From contig RECF01000043.1 of the NCBI GenBank assembly GCA_007694145.1, forward strand, positions 1 to 34,992: a stretch of 34,992 nucleotides of DNA. Reading direction: 5' to 3'. Within the stretch, counting starts at the first letter, position 1. Each line of letters starts with the position of its first letter. The notes beneath the pieces were generated by a model that did not search any database, was not told the origin of the DNA, and was given only the letters and a program-made list of their open reading frames with translations. This DNA is from Acholeplasmatales bacterium (GTDB taxonomy: Bacteria > Bacillota_I > Bacilli_A > Izemoplasmatales > Izemoplasmataceae). Of the stretch, positions 8,648-17,327 are shown in pieces. The position numbers and the translations under genes were made by a program.

Positions 8648-9594
8648 AGTTTCACATCCTTCTCTACATAAGCTGTCAAAAACTCCAGTGAGGGCAAATC
8701 CGTAATGGCACCAATCTGTTTGAGTGCCAAAGCGCTCGTTGTCTGCGCAAGAGCCACAGAGAAAGCAATGGTCCTGCCATGCAGATAACCACCATAGAAC
8801 CCCGACCAAAACGCATCACCGGCACCCGTTGAATCAATCACTGTCCGTGCATGGGTTGGATAGTGAGAACGATGACCTTTTTCGCTCACGAAGACGCCAT
8901 CTTTTCCGAGTGTCATGAGAATCAAATCGATGCCGAACTGCTCAAAACGGCTCATGTACGTTTCTTTATCCGCACGCTCGCCAAACAGTCGGTAAGCATC
9001 GTCAAGAGACGGTTTGATGACATCAACTTTACTTAACAGGGCAAATAACGCTTCTTGTGAAATCGTCTCATCCGTCATCAAATCGGGATGAATATTCGGG
9101 TCAAACGCTATTTTTGTGCCGCTCTCACGGGCAACATCAATTAGGTCGAACAACGTTTTCTTGGCCGGTTCTCGTGTCAAAGGCCAATAAGAAAAATGTA
9201 GAACATCCGCAGCTTTAACGGCATCAATCATCGCATCAGTCAAGGTGAGATCATGGTCACAGCCGCGGAAAAAGGTCGGGTGGGGTGAGCCCCCTGTTTG
9301 ATTCATCTCTACTTTAGAAGTACGTAGTTTACTCCACTGGATGAAGTCAGTTGAAAGGCTTCGGGCCTTTAAAGTCTGAAACAAGTATTCACCATGTTCA
9401 TCACGGCCAAGTGCTGAACAAATGATGGGATTCATGCCCAATTGGTGAGTATTGACCGCAATGTTTGCTGGACTACCGCCAAACAAACGATGCTGCTTTC
9501 CAAATGGATCGACTACGATATCGACCAAACATTCACCCATGATAAAAAGCTTTGGTGATCGATGGGGCTTGTTAGGGTTCGTCATGTCAATCAT
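8644..9594 (-). CDS. PfkB family sugar kinase, fructokinase-like
   Basis: A 316-residue ribokinase/PfkB-family kinase. The substrate-side motif is GGSPANIAVNTHQLG (39-53), and the ATP/catalytic motif is DSTGAGDAFWSGF (254-266) with Asp260 as the expected base. The GECLVDIV start and the SPANIA motif are typical of fructokinases, so fructose to fructose-6-phosphate is the likely reaction. It is the first gene after the LacI-controlled promoter and is translationally coupled to the GT4 gene by an ATGA overlap. That suggests the two enzymes share fructose or fructose-6-phosphate as an intermediate. ATG 9594 has GGGAGG five bases ahead. Other PfkB sugars cannot be excluded. Confidence 0.88.
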   Translation of the reverse strand: MIDMTNPNKPHRSPKLFIMGECLVDIVVDPFGKQHRLFGGSPANIAVNTHQLGMNPIICSALGRDEHGEYLFQTLKARSLSTDFIQWSKLRTSKVEMNQTGGSPHPTFFRGCDHDLTLTDAMIDAVKAADVLHFSYWPLTREPAKKTLFDLIDVARESGTKIAFDPNIHPDLMTDETISQEALFALLSKVDVIKPSLDDAYRLFGERADKETYMSRFEQFGIDLILMTLGKDGVFVSEKGHRSHYPTHARTVIDSTGAGDAFWSGFYGGYLHGRTIAFSVALAQTTSALALKQIGAITDLPSLEFLTAYVEKDVKL

Positions 9595-9632
9595 GGGAGC
9601 CTCCCGGTTTGTGGAAAGGTTTTCATAAGCCT

Positions 9633-9661
9633 ATTTTAGCAAATCATGTAAACGCTGTCAA
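9633..9661 (-). promoter_or_regulatory. promoter of the sugar operon with overlapping LacI/CcpA-type operator
   Basis: On the minus strand TTGACA (9656-9661), a 17-base spacer and TAAAAT (9633-9638) preceded by TGC form a strong promoter ahead of pfkB. The + strand sequence ATGTAAACGCTGTCAA (9646-9661) matches the catabolite-response/LacI operator consensus WTGNAARCGNWWWCAW at all but one position and covers the -35 box and spacer. Binding there would block RNA polymerase. It may serve the local repressor, CcpA, or both. Confidence 0.8.
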
Positions 9662-9678
9662 CAAAAATAACACTAAAA

Positions 9679-9692
9679 GGTAAAACGTTTCC
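9679..9692. promoter_or_regulatory. second operator-like palindrome
   Basis: GGTAAAACGTTTCC contains the perfect palindrome AAACGTTT with the central CG typical of LacI-family operators. Its centre lies 33 bp upstream of the centre of the promoter operator, about three helical turns, so two repressor dimers could sit on the same face of the DNA. Confidence 0.6.
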
Positions 9693-9705
9693 ATGTCCGA
9701 GCACG

Positions 9706-9731
9706 AAAAAACCGCCCCAATGTGCGGTCTT
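9706..9731 (-). terminator. terminator after the lacI-type gene
   Basis: On the minus strand AAGACCGC and GCGGTTTT (one G-T pair) form a hairpin that runs into TTTTTTC. It separates the repressor gene from the operon it probably controls. The 9595-9760 gap holds this hairpin, the two operators and the pfkB promoter. Confidence 0.7.
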
Positions 9732-9760
9732 TCGTAACTTGAAAAAGATGGTGTATTTTT

Positions 9761-10741
9761 CTACAACGTATCGCCTTCGACAAAATGAACCGGCAACATA
9801 ATTGTATCGACCGGTTTACCATCGATTTGCTTGATGATGGATTCAACCAAAGCGGCGGCCAGCTCGGTAATCGGTTGACCGATCGAGGTGATGTTGGGTC
9901 CCATATTCAAGTACCCTTTTACACCATCATAACCGATGACTTTTACATCATCCGGTACTTTCCGACCCACATCTTCAAGCGCTTGGATGACATGTTGCGC
10001 CAACATGTCAGAAATCGCAAAGATGCCATCAACGTCTCGATGTTGGTGAATCAGCTCATGGATGTAGGAGATAGGAATAAACGCATCCCCTTGCGGGTAT
10101 TCGATAATGCGGTAGTTTTTGAAACCGGCATCTTCCAACGCTTCGACAAAACCCATCCGGCGCTTAGAAACTTCGGTGGTGATGCGTGATAGTTCACCTT
10201 GGGCATCGTCGCCAATAAACAGCAACGACTGCGGATTATGACGCAGCAAAGCTTGTGCAGCGAGTCGGCCACCAGCATAGTTATCGCTGGCTACAAACGG
10301 AATGTTCTGAAAGTGTCGATCGAATGATACGATAGGCCAGTGCGGTCGCAAGTAAGCTTCTATGTCGTTGCTCGTCAGAAAGATGATACCGTCGACACGG
10401 TTGTTTTTGAGCATGTTGATGTAGTCGATTTCTTTGTTGCGATTTGAAGCGCTGTTGCAAACCATCAGCTTGTAGCCGTAGTCGTATAGATTGTTTTCGA
10501 CATGGTAGAGAAGTTCGGAAAAGAAAATGTGATTAGAATGTGGCAGGACAAAGGCGACGATATTGGTCCGTTGCCGCGTCATGCTGCGCGCGATTTCGTT
10601 GGGTACATAACCCAAATCGTCGATCACCTGTTCGATTTTTTCCCGTGTTTCCTTTTTGACATAGCCTGAATTATTGATGACACGCGACACGGTCGCGATC
10701 CCGACACCGGCACGCTTAGCCACTTCTTTTATATTTGCCAT
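9761..10741 (-). CDS. LacI family transcriptional repressor
   Basis: A 326-residue regulator. The N-terminal helix-turn-helix and hinge read IKEVAKRAGVGIATVSRVIN (3-22) followed by NSGYVKKETREKI. The rest is the periplasmic-binding-protein-like effector domain (DGIIFLTSND, DGIFAISDMLAQH, VIGYDG), where a sugar would bind. It lies directly upstream of the sugar operon in the same direction, with two operator-like sites in the gap, so local control is the simple inference. The start at 10741 (MANIKEV) has GAGGAGG ahead; the longer frame would add nine codons overlapping that ribosome site. The C-terminus is short but shows no sign of damage. Confidence 0.93.
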   Translation of the reverse strand: MANIKEVAKRAGVGIATVSRVINNSGYVKKETREKIEQVIDDLGYVPNEIARSMTRQRTNIVAFVLPHSNHIFFSELLYHVENNLYDYGYKLMVCNSASNRNKEIDYINMLKNNRVDGIIFLTSNDIEAYLRPHWPIVSFDRHFQNIPFVASDNYAGGRLAAQALLRHNPQSLLFIGDDAQGELSRITTEVSKRRMGFVEALEDAGFKNYRIIEYPQGDAFIPISYIHELIHQHRDVDGIFAISDMLAQHVIQALEDVGRKVPDDVKVIGYDGVKGYLNMGPNITSIGQPITELAAALVESIIKQIDGKPVDTIMLPVHFVEGDTL

Positions 10742-10755
10742 GCTATATCCTCCTC

Positions 10756-10787
10756 TGTGCAATGTCATTATTGTGCAATGTCATTAT
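10756..10787. repeat. perfect 16-bp tandem repeat in the repressor promoter/leader
   Basis: TGTGCAATGTCATTAT occurs twice head to tail with no spacer. On the minus strand the distal copy ends inside the TATAAT box of the repressor gene, and the proximal copy abuts its GAGGAGG ribosome site, so the pair spans the -10 box, transcription start and leader. Confidence 0.9.
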
Positions 10788-10788
10788 A
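10783..10788 (-). promoter_or_regulatory. -10 box of the lacI-type gene
   Basis: A perfect TATAAT on the minus strand lies 41 bases before the repressor ATG. No clear -35 box is seen at 16-18 bases, so the promoter may be weak or helped by other factors. Confidence 0.5.
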
Positions 10789-10859
10789 GCGCAAGTTGGA
10801 TGATAATGTGGAAACAAATGTGGAAAAGCCTCAGTATCGTATCGCTTTTGTGCATATTG

Positions 10860-10865
10860 TATAAT
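10860..10865 (+). promoter_or_regulatory. -10 box of the alpha/beta hydrolase gene
   Basis: TATAAT lies 25 bases before the ATG of the hydrolase gene and is divergent from the repressor promoter. A convincing -35 box is lacking. The 10742-10890 gap holds both start regions and the tandem repeat. Confidence 0.45.
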
Positions 10866-10890
10866 AGGTATAGGTAATGGAGGTGGCATC

Positions 10891-11817
10891 ATGAAAAAGC
10901 GCTTGAAAATGATTTTGGCAAGTTTACTTGGACTCATTATTTTTGTCATCGTTTTGCTCGATCTGTCCAACCGGGTGATGCAAGCACATGTCGAACGAGT
11001 GCTAGAAGGCACTGCCCAGGATGACATTGTATTTATCGAGGTCGATGGATTGCGTATCGCAACGCGGCAGTATGGTTTAGAGAACATCGATGTCATCGTG
11101 CTTGTGCACGGTTTCATGGGAAACAGCTTCGATTTTCATGAAATTGCCCTAGAACTTGCAACATCACACCGGATTATCGCCTTGGATTTAGTCGGCTTTG
11201 GCATGAGTGATAAACCTTCCGATTTCGACTACTCGAAAACCCGCCAAGCTGAGTTGGTGGCTCAAGTTCTCGAGCATCTCGACGTTGAACACTATGTTTT
11301 AGGCGGGCATTCTATGGGCGGTGAAGTCGTCTTGAGGCATGCCCATCTATACCCTGAACGCGTATTACAGCTGATTTTGTTTGCCAGTGCTGGTCTACAA
11401 AGTGGACAAAACCGCGTCTTGCCACGCCCATTCTATCATCTGCTTTTCAAAAACTACTTCATCCAACGCACCGTCTTCAAATCTGTGTTCGCCAACCCAA
11501 GCTATCACGATGCCGACCGTTTCAACCCGATGTTTCGCGTCAACAGTACGATTCCAACCCGAACCTTACAAGCGTTCTCGCGTGCAAAAGATGATACCAC
11601 TGTGCTGAGCTTCATTGATGCGATTGAGATACCGACATTGATTATCTACGGCAACGAAGATACGTGGACGCCGCCGGAAAATGGTACCCTGTTCCACGCC
11701 CACTTGTCAAACAGCCAGCTTGTGCTACTTGAGGGTGTTGGCCATATGCCATTTATCGAGGGCTTAGCTGAAACACTTAACTATGTGCAGGATTTTCTCA
11801 ACGGTGCCGGCCGTTGA
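10891..11817 (+). CDS. membrane-anchored alpha/beta hydrolase
   Basis: A 308-residue alpha/beta-hydrolase-fold protein. Residues about 6-25 form one hydrophobic segment after MKKRLK, probably an uncleaved anchor that places the enzyme outside the membrane. VLVHGFMGNSFDFH is the oxyanion-hole region, LGGHSMGGEV holds the nucleophile Ser, GNEDTWTPPENG the likely acid Asp, and GVGHMPFIEG the catalytic His. The triad is therefore complete. The family includes esterases, lipases and haloperoxidase-like enzymes, and the substrate cannot be inferred. The ATG has GGAGGTG six bases ahead. The gene stands alone on the plus strand between two minus-strand regions and ends in a shared bidirectional terminator. 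Confidence 0.9.
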   Translation: MKKRLKMILASLLGLIIFVIVLLDLSNRVMQAHVERVLEGTAQDDIVFIEVDGLRIATRQYGLENIDVIVLVHGFMGNSFDFHEIALELATSHRIIALDLVGFGMSDKPSDFDYSKTRQAELVAQVLEHLDVEHYVLGGHSMGGEVVLRHAHLYPERVLQLILFASAGLQSGQNRVLPRPFYHLLFKNYFIQRTVFKSVFANPSYHDADRFNPMFRVNSTIPTRTLQAFSRAKDDTTVLSFIDAIEIPTLIIYGNEDTWTPPENGTLFHAHLSNSQLVLLEGVGHMPFIEGLAETLNYVQDFLNGAGR

Positions 11818-11822
11818 CATAA

Positions 11823-11867
11823 AAAAACATCTCGATACAGTTCAGTTCAATCTGCATCGAGATGTTT

Positions 11868-11869
<2 letters not shown>
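11823..11869. terminator. bidirectional terminator between the hydrolase gene and glpK
   Basis: AAAAACATCTCGAT (11823-11836) pairs perfectly with ATCGAGATGTTTTT (11856-11869) around a 19-base loop, with A/T runs on both sides. It serves the two converging genes and overlaps the glpK stop codon by two bases. Confidence 0.9.
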
Positions 11870-13391
<1,522 letters not shown>

Positions 13392-13427
13392 CTATATTAT
13401 ATATATTCTTATCGTTTGTAAAGAGGC

Positions 13428-13772
13428 TTATCCCGGAATGGTCCGCGTTGCGATGATATCGACGCCAAGCCCCTCGAAATCACGCATGATGACTTGATGC
13501 ATATAGACAGGCGGGTTCACTGTCAGTGATTCAAGCGCCGCCATGAGACGGAAAATAGCTTCCTTAGGCAACGGTTTGCTTGTCTTAACACTCAGTCTTG
13601 GATGTTCTTGACTGAGCAGTCTTACCGTCGTCGTAACCATACGGGTCGGGCGCGTGACTTCTTCAATGGCATAACCGATACCGCGTTTACAGCGGTTGCC
13701 TGTCACATTGTGCTGGGCATCAATCTCCAGATGACAGCCGATTGGACATACGATGCAGATGAGTTTTTTCAT
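13428..13772 (-). CDS. DUF1667 cysteine-rich protein of the G3P dehydrogenase group
   Basis: A 114-residue protein with CIVCPIGC (Cys6, Cys9, Cys13) and Cys28 in GNRCKRG, the pattern of the DUF1667 family, which probably binds an iron-sulfur cluster or zinc. In many Bacillota this gene follows two flavoproteins related to GlpA and GlpB, as here. It is thought to be the electron-transfer partner, playing the part of GlpC, although I know of no firm proof. Its ATG overlaps the upstream TGA by four bases, so translation is coupled. The length is usual for the family. Confidence 0.85.
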   Translation of the reverse strand: MKKLICIVCPIGCHLEIDAQHNVTGNRCKRGIGYAIEEVTRPTRMVTTTVRLLSQEHPRLSVKTSKPLPKEAIFRLMAALESLTVNPPVYMHQVIMRDFEGLGVDIIATRTIPG

Positions 13773-15031
13773 GGCCGAATTACCTCAAAGTCAAGCGTGA
13801 GGGGGGTTTCATGATCGCTGAGCATGGTCTGGTCAAGATCAAGTTGCTCCATTTCAGCCGGTGCTAAGAAGCGGGCTTTTTTTCTTTGAATGATGCGGTC
13901 GCCTTGACGGATGACAAACTCGCCTTGCTCGGCTTTTTTCGTTACGCGAAACATACAGGAGATGACACCGTTGAAGTCAGCCGTATCAATGTACTGCGGA
14001 AGTGTGTAGTGAATATTGGCGCCTGAATTGAGTGCTAAGCGCTTTTGTCTGACAGATAGACCTTTTACATACCGCGCAGCTGCACGACCGGCCCGGCGGC
14101 TTTCTTCGGTCACATAATCAACTAGGTCATGCACGTGCAAGGCATTGCCGCAAGCGAAAATCCCCGGTATACTTGTTTGGTAGTGTTGATCGACGACAGC
14201 CCCCTTTGTAACAGGATGCATGGCGATATCAAGTGATTCGAAGACCATCGTATCGGGCACTAACCCAACAGACAGCAAAAGCGTATCGACAGAAAAATGC
14301 TTATCCGTCCCGCTGATTGGTTTCCAGTTTTCATCCACTTGTTGGATGGTCACACCCTCAAGTCGATCTTTACCCCGGATATCGGTCACGGTGTGCGACA
14401 GGAAGAGTGGAATGTCATAATCATGCAGGCACTGGACGATGTTGCGTGTCAAACCATTGGAATGCGGCATAATTTCAGCGACACCATGCACATTCGCCCC
14501 TTCAAGCTTCATACGCCGGGCCATAATCAAACCGATATCGCCACTGCCTAAAATGAACACGTCTTTACCAACGAGATAACCGTCCATGTTTAAGTATCGT
14601 TGCGCGCTGCCCGCCGGCATCACCCCTTTAGGACGGTCACCTGGCAGTTGTATCTGACCCCGGGTTCGTTCATAACAACCGCTTGCAAGCATGATCGCCC
14701 GACATTCAAGTTCAAGCCACCCTTCTTGCAAACTTGATGCCGACACGACGAAGCCCGCGTCTTCTTTACGAATATCAAGGACGGTGGTGTTGAGTTTATA
14801 AGCAATGTCTTTGTCGTGAAACATGTGAATGAACCGCTCCGCGTACTCCGGACCGGTCAGTTCTTCTTTGAAAACATGTAGACCAAAGCCATTGTGAATA
14901 CACTGATTCAAAATACCGCCCAACTGGGTATCTCGCTCTAGCAACAACACTTCAAGACCTTGTGCACTGGCTTCAAGTGCCGCGGCAATCCCCGCCGCCC
15001 CGCCACCGATGACAAGCAAATCCGTCTTCAT
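13769..15031 (-). CDS. FAD-dependent pyridine-nucleotide-disulfide-type oxidoreductase (GlpB-like partner)
   Basis: A 420-residue flavoprotein. LLVIGGGAAGIAAALEA (5-21) is the FAD-binding Rossmann motif, and VFILGSGDIGLIMARRM is the inner NAD(P)-binding motif, so the fold is that of two-dinucleotide-binding oxidoreductases. LGGILNQCIHNGFG carries a cysteine near the FAD site. GIFACGNALHVHDLVDYV is the C-terminal FAD motif. It lies between the GlpA-like and DUF1667 genes with ATGA overlaps on both sides, which implies a stoichiometric complex for anaerobic-type oxidation of glycerol-3-phosphate. The true electron acceptor is unknown. Confidence 0.88.
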   Translation of the reverse strand: MKTDLLVIGGGAAGIAAALEASAQGLEVLLLERDTQLGGILNQCIHNGFGLHVFKEELTGPEYAERFIHMFHDKDIAYKLNTTVLDIRKEDAGFVVSASSLQEGWLELECRAIMLASGCYERTRGQIQLPGDRPKGVMPAGSAQRYLNMDGYLVGKDVFILGSGDIGLIMARRMKLEGANVHGVAEIMPHSNGLTRNIVQCLHDYDIPLFLSHTVTDIRGKDRLEGVTIQQVDENWKPISGTDKHFSVDTLLLSVGLVPDTMVFESLDIAMHPVTKGAVVDQHYQTSIPGIFACGNALHVHDLVDYVTEESRRAGRAAARYVKGLSVRQKRLALNSGANIHYTLPQYIDTADFNGVISCMFRVTKKAEQGEFVIRQGDRIIQRKKARFLAPAEMEQLDLDQTMLSDHETPLTLDFEVIRP

Positions 15032-16473
15032 CGCTTCACCTTCGTTTCCGCCATGAGTATCGGCGTATCTTTTCGATAGTAATCTATGGTTTCAAGTGGT
15101 TGCTTGAGTTCCCTAGCGAGCAACTTGACCACAGTGCCCTCACAGTAACCGCCTTGACACAGCCCACTGCCTGCTCGGGCCCGCTTCTTGATGGCTTTGA
15201 CACTGTGGCCGCCACAGGGTCGGTGAATGTGCATCAAGACCTCCGCTTCTGTGACCCGTTCACATTTGCAGACAATGTTTCCAAAGGCAGGGTTTTCAGC
15301 AATCATCTGGCGTTTCTTTGCAAGCGACGCTTCATGAAAATGCGGATACTGCATGCCATATGGATTGAAATCCGGATTACTTTCAAGATCATAGTCCTGT
15401 TTGATCAGTGTTTCAACCACATATTCGGCAATCGCCGGTGCCGCTGTCAGACCGGGGGAATCAATCCCCGCAACATGATAGAAACCACGGTGTTCAAGAC
15501 TTTGTCGAATATAGAAGTCCTTTGCGCTACTCGTAGCTCTAACACCGGCAAACGTGCGAATCACCTTATCAAAAGGAATTGCCTCGGCCAAGGTGCTGGC
15601 CGCTTGACGAATCATACTCAAATCGGCTTGATGATTGGTGACAGCGGACGGTGAGTCCTGAAACTCGCTGGTTGGACCAAGCAAGATGTTTCCATGCACT
15701 TGCGGAACAACCAACACACCTTTACCCTTTTCAGTCGGAACCGGATAAAGCACGCGCTCGACAAACCCCCGTACACTTTTATCCAAAACCAGATACTCAC
15801 CCCGTCGCGGGGTGATTTTATAAGGAACATGCGTTTCAATCATACCAGCCACCTTATCAGCAAACGCACCGGCTGCATTGATGATGGCTTTGCTTTTTAA
15901 GGCGTGTCCGTTTGCTAAAGTGACAGCATAGACTTTGTCAGTTCTCACTATGCCAACCACTTCAGCCTCAAGACGGTACTCGACACCGTTTGAAACAGCG
16001 TTTTCCAGCGCGGAAAGCGCCACCTCCCACGGATACGTTACTTTAGTTGAGGGAAGATCAAGTACTTTGACACTGTTTCGGTGCAACGCCGGTTCCAGTT
16101 TTCTAGCTTGCTCGCCAGAAAGCAATTTGGCCCCCTCGACACCGTTTTTCAGCGCCCGCTCATAGAGGGCGTTGAGTATTGCTACATCGTCCTCGTGGCG
16201 GGCGACCACGTAGGCTCCGGTTCGTAAAAGCGGCACATGGAGTTCCTTGTGCAACGTTTCATACATGGCATTGCCGCGCACACCTAGTCGCGCCTTCAGC
16301 GTCCCTGGTTCAGGGTCGAACCCCGCGTGAATGATGGCACTGTTGGCCAAGGTTGCGTGGTTGCCGATGTCACTTTCTTTTTCCAAAAGACAGACTTTGA
16401 CCTGGTAACGGCTCAAGGTTCTCGCAATCAACGCCCCGGTGACACCGCCGCCAATAATGATGAAATCATACAT
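15028..16473 (-). CDS. FAD-dependent glycerol-3-phosphate dehydrogenase-like protein with BFD iron-sulfur domain (GlpA-like)
   Basis: A 481-residue protein. Residues 1-360 form a DAO-type flavoprotein domain (FIIIGGGVTGALIARTLS near the N-terminus; FAGVRATSSAKDF; VAGIDSPGLTAAPAIAEYV). The C-terminal part has VCKCERVTEAEV and CQGGYC, the four-cysteine BFD-like [2Fe-2S] domain also present in anaerobic GlpA. The probable role is oxidation of glycerol-3-phosphate to dihydroxyacetone phosphate with electrons passed to the two downstream proteins. ATG 16473 with AAGG nine bases ahead is preferred to the in-frame TTG at 16482. The gene sits behind a hairpin following glpP. An L-2-hydroxyglutarate oxidase-like activity is a possible alternative, but the glpP-glpK context favours glycerol-3-phosphate. 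Confidence 0.88.
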   Translation of the reverse strand: MYDFIIIGGGVTGALIARTLSRYQVKVCLLEKESDIGNHATLANSAIIHAGFDPEPGTLKARLGVRGNAMYETLHKELHVPLLRTGAYVVARHEDDVAILNALYERALKNGVEGAKLLSGEQARKLEPALHRNSVKVLDLPSTKVTYPWEVALSALENAVSNGVEYRLEAEVVGIVRTDKVYAVTLANGHALKSKAIINAAGAFADKVAGMIETHVPYKITPRRGEYLVLDKSVRGFVERVLYPVPTEKGKGVLVVPQVHGNILLGPTSEFQDSPSAVTNHQADLSMIRQAASTLAEAIPFDKVIRTFAGVRATSSAKDFYIRQSLEHRGFYHVAGIDSPGLTAAPAIAEYVVETLIKQDYDLESNPDFNPYGMQYPHFHEASLAKKRQMIAENPAFGNIVCKCERVTEAEVLMHIHRPCGGHSVKAIKKRARAGSGLCQGGYCEGTVVKLLARELKQPLETIDYYRKDTPILMAETKVKR

Positions 16474-16498
16474 AATATTCAACCTTTCCTAAAACATG

Positions 16499-16527
16499 AA
16501 AAAACCGAAAAAACAAACGTTTTTCGG
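16499..16527 (-). terminator. terminator hairpin between glpP and the G3P dehydrogenase genes, possible GlpP target
   Basis: On the minus strand CCGAAAAA (16520-16527) and TTTTTCGG (16505-16512) form a perfect 8-bp stem with a 7-base loop, followed by TTTTTTC. It lies 25 bases before the start codon of the GlpA-like gene. The position is that of the leader terminator that GlpP overrides when glycerol-3-phosphate is present. Antitermination itself is inference. Confidence 0.75.
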
Positions 16528-16555
16528 CTCTTGTCCTCTTCGTCTTATTAACTTG

Positions 16556-17110
16556 TCAGTGGGTTTCAGTAATCCAAAGTTTCGGGTTGCTTGTTGTCAC
16601 AGCGATGGCTCCAGCATCGAGACAGGTTTGAATCTGTTGTGGTGTCTGCAGAAGTCCACCAAACAACAGCGGACAATCAAGTCGCTGACGAATGGCACCT
16701 AGCAAACTTGCATCAAGGGCGGGCAAGACTTCGAGGCAGTCAGGTCCCACTTTTTGTGCCATTTGAACACTTTGCTTGAGTGAAATGGTATCTTTAAGGA
16801 AAAAACGCATAATACCCAGAACGCCGCGTTTTTTGCACAAGTCGATGACTTTCGGCTTAGAGCTGATGATGCCGTCAACGCGCAGAACTTGAACAAGAAA
16901 AATAGCACCAAACTCATCCGCGGCAAGCCCTTTGATTAGTTCGGAATGAATCAGGACTTTCTTACCATGGCTTTTCATGTCCGTTACCAACTCATCAAGC
17001 TGTGCTAACTGGAAGTTCATGAGAATCCCATACTCAAGCGGCAAATCCAAAAACTTTTTCAGATCTTGATGTGTACTGATGGCCGGAATGACTTGCTGGC
17101 CTTTGAACAT
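16556..17110 (-). CDS. glpP: glycerol-3-phosphate-responsive antiterminator
   Basis: A 184-residue protein with a TIM-barrel-like GlpP fold: PAISTHQDLKKFL, ILMNFQLAQLDELV, KKVLIHSELIKGLAADEFGA, GIISSKPKVI, PLLFGGLLQTPQQI and DAGAIAVTTSNPKLW. Bacillus GlpP (about 190 residues) binds glycerol-3-phosphate and the leader of glpD mRNA, preventing termination. The ATG at 17110 has AGGAGG eight bases ahead; the longer frame adds 12 codons upstream of that site and is rejected. It heads the glycerol gene group, and its own promoter at 17193-17221 is strong. Confidence 0.93.
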   Translation of the reverse strand: MFKGQQVIPAISTHQDLKKFLDLPLEYGILMNFQLAQLDELVTDMKSHGKKVLIHSELIKGLAADEFGAIFLVQVLRVDGIISSKPKVIDLCKKRGVLGIMRFFLKDTISLKQSVQMAQKVGPDCLEVLPALDASLLGAIRQRLDCPLLFGGLLQTPQQIQTCLDAGAIAVTTSNPKLWITETH

Positions 17111-17192
17111 GGCAGCGCCTCCTATGAAAAAGTGCATGTCAAACAACTATGTCGACACCCACTCTTCACTCTTCTTTTATTAGCTTGTTTTA

Positions 17193-17221
17193 ATTATAGC
17201 AAACATGAGTGGTAAATGCAA
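17193..17221 (-). promoter_or_regulatory. glpP promoter
   Basis: On the minus strand TTGCAT (17216-17221), a 17-base spacer and TATAAT (17193-17198), with an extended TGC, lie 82 bases before the glpP start. The 17111-17390 gap holds this promoter and the divergent groES control region. Confidence 0.75.
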
Positions 17222-17294
17222 TCATGATTGACGGATTTTTCAACGTTTTCTTGCCAGATCAAGCGGATGTGCATCATTTTTTTGTTCCTACTAC

Positions 17295-17323
17295 TTGACA
17301 TTGAGAAGGATTTTTTGTATTGT
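17295..17323 (+). promoter_or_regulatory. groES-groEL promoter
   Basis: TTGACA (17295-17300), 17 bases, then TATTGT (17318-17323). It is a vegetative-type promoter placed directly before the CIRCE-like element. Confidence 0.7.
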
Positions 17324-17327
17324 ATTA

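Noticed and set aside
8648-8809. 54-codon N-terminal extension of the GT4 enzyme
   Set aside because: It lies inside the pfkB coding region in another frame; the ATG at 8647 has a ribosome site and matches the family N-terminus.
17222-17294. RNA gene or riboswitch between glpP and groES
   Set aside because: No stable structure or known motif was seen; the gap is explained by two divergent promoters.
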